Shown piece by piece: positions 5,164-6,285 of a DNA stretch of 6,285 bases. Every line of letters begins with the position of its first letter. Position 1 is the stretch's first letter. Source of the stretch: an uncultured Campylobacter sp. (GTDB lineage: Bacteria > Campylobacterota > Campylobacteria > Campylobacterales > Campylobacteraceae); the NCBI GenBank assembly GCA_938041615.1, contig CALISV010000209.1, positions 1-6,285 on the forward strand. The letters run 5' to 3'. The position numbers and the translations under genes were made by a program. Under the pieces are notes generated by a model. The model had not been told where the DNA came from. It made no database searches and worked only from the letters and a program-made list of their open reading frames with translations.

Positions 5164-6285
5164 ACCTTGTTTGGGTCATTTTCAAAACTATTTGTAAAAC
5201 TTGATATAGAGCCCATTTTTTATTATCATTTGCCCAGTCGATAAATTCTCTAATCGTAAAAGTAGAATTTTCGTCTGGACAATGTTTTTCATAATGATTA
5301 ATTCTTAGTTTTTTCCTAAAGTTAAAAAATACGGGATTTACTTTTGTAGGAGTTTCGCCTTGACTTATTGTAATTTCATCTAATCTTTTTTTATTATATT
5401 CGTAGTATTTATAGAAATTTTTCTCTATCTGATTTTCTTTATAGCACTCCTCATACGCCTCCTTTAGCTGCTCCTTAGTTGGAGCATTAGGGAGGTCATA
5501 TTTTATAAAGATGTCAAGCATAGGTTCGTAGTCTTCGTAATCATCTAGGATAGCCCAGCCGCTTAGCTGTAACGGCCTATTTTTCTCTTCGTCTTTTATT
5601 CCTTGTAGTCCGCTTCCCATTTTAAACTCTTTGGGTTTATACCCCGTGCTTAGCATTAGTTCTGCCATTTGGGATAGCTTTTTTGAAACTACGTATTTAA
5701 ACGGCTCAACTTTATCTTTCGTGCATCTCTCGACGCAGGCCGGATTATTTATGTCGGTATCGGGGTATTTTGGATCGACTTTATAGTTTATTGTTATGTT
5801 GTCGTCGTCTATCGTGAGCGTTGATATCCATTCGTAGTTATCTTTCGAGTCGAGTATAAAATAAGCCACATACTCCACCTCTTCAAATTTAACCCCTTTT
5901 TCCAGTAGTATCTTGGCGGTATCAACAGAGTTTAACATAATGGCATAAGCCATAGGAGATAGACCGAATCTATCTTTAGCCCTTATATCGGCTCCTAAAT
6001 TTATTAGAGCATTAGAGGTATTTACGTCGTTTCTAAAAGAGCTATACATCAGCGGAGTTCTTTTGTCTCTCATGCTCACATCGGCGGTTAGGTTGTTATC
6101 TTTTATAAATTTAACTACGAAATCGGTATCTTTTCTATCAAGAGCGGCCCTTAAAGGCACGAGCGTAGCGTTTTTCTCTTTATCGCAAACGATATCTGCG
6201 CACCTAAAACCAAAGTCGTCTATCTCCTCTTGCGTTACGTATTTGGCTAGCTCGGAGTTTGGGTCTATTTTAGTGTCTGGGATTA
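5162..6285 (-). CDS. Ankyrin-repeat protein, C-terminal 373 residues, start outside the window
   Basis: The frame is open from the right edge to the TGA at 5164-5162, so the gene begins beyond the window. The GTG at 6160-6158 is an internal valine: 41 further in-frame codons lie upstream of it, have no stop and read as ordinary protein. In visible numbering, ankyrin-like units cover about 39-70 (degenerate), 71-103 (RDKRTPLMYSS, then ALINLGADI) and 104-136 (DRFGLSPMAYA, then AKILLEKGV). Weaker copies appear near 193-221 (FKYVVSKKL, then AELMLSTGY) and 240-266 (LSGWAILDD, then MLDIFIKYDLP). The last 100 residues are charged and match nothing I recognise. No membrane segment is visible. Six cysteines (28, 33, 183, 187, 280, 335) could form disulfides if the protein is periplasmic, but the N-terminus that would show a signal peptide is missing. 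Ankyrin units bind proteins; no partner is evident. The gene is much more AT-rich than its neighbours. Confidence 0.85.
   Translation of the reverse strand, partial: IPDTKIDPNSELAKYVTQEEIDDFGFRCADIVCDKEKNATLVPLRAALDRKDTDFVVKFIKDNNLTADVSMRDKRTPLMYSSFRNDVNTSNALINLGADIRAKDRFGLSPMAYAIMLNSVDTAKILLEKGVKFEEVEYVAYFILDSKDNYEWISTLTIDDDNITINYKVDPKYPDTDINNPACVERCTKDKVEPFKYVVSKKLSQMAELMLSTGYKPKEFKMGSGLQGIKDEEKNRPLQLSGWAILDDYEDYEPMLDIFIKYDLPNAPTKEQLKEAYEECYKENQIEKNFYKYYEYNKKRLDEITISQGETPTKVNPVFFNFRKKLRINHYEKHCPDENSTFTIREFIDWANDNKKWALYQVLQIVLKMTQTR

Overview
The window looks like chromosomal DNA from a Campylobacter-type bacterium (Campylobacterota). I base this on the very frequent AAATTT hexamer in and between genes, a TATAAT -10 box without a convincing -35 in front of the protease gene, and the purF-dapB gene pair, which as I recall is also adjacent in C. 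jejuni. Two housekeeping genes and a protease gene are fairly GC-rich for the group (33/60 G+C at 3301-3360, 41/60 at 4501-4560). That would fit an oral species of the C. showae/rectus/gracilis kind better than C. jejuni. The species is inference.

Layout: (1) 1-865, minus strand, the N-terminal 288 codons of purF (amidophosphoribosyltransferase); its C-terminus is beyond the left edge. (2) 866-1174, a 309-base gap holding a purF promoter with a recognisable -35/-10 pair, a 16-base direct repeat present twice, and two 20-base hairpins that are reverse complements of each other except in the loop. (3) 1175-1942, minus strand, complete dapB (dihydrodipicolinate reductase), starting with TTG. (4) 1943-2083, the divergent promoter region. 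(5) 2084-4927, plus strand, a complete 947-residue exported M16 zinc metalloprotease of the PqqL/FusC type. (6) 4928-5161, a convergent intergenic region with a perfect 16-bp inverted repeat (probable shared terminator) and eight AAATTT hexamers. (7) 5162-6285, minus strand, the C-terminal 373 residues of an ankyrin-repeat protein whose start lies beyond the right edge.

Functionally, purF (first committed step of purine synthesis) and dapB (lysine and meso-diaminopimelate for peptidoglycan) are core metabolism. The protease should act in the periplasm on imported or secreted polypeptides. The ankyrin gene is clearly more AT-rich (15/60 to 20/60 G+C in sampled lines) and may be a later acquisition. 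I see no evidence of a defence system, mobile element, CRISPR array or RNA gene. The least explained items are the paired hairpins in the dapB-purF gap and the AT-rich ankyrin gene.
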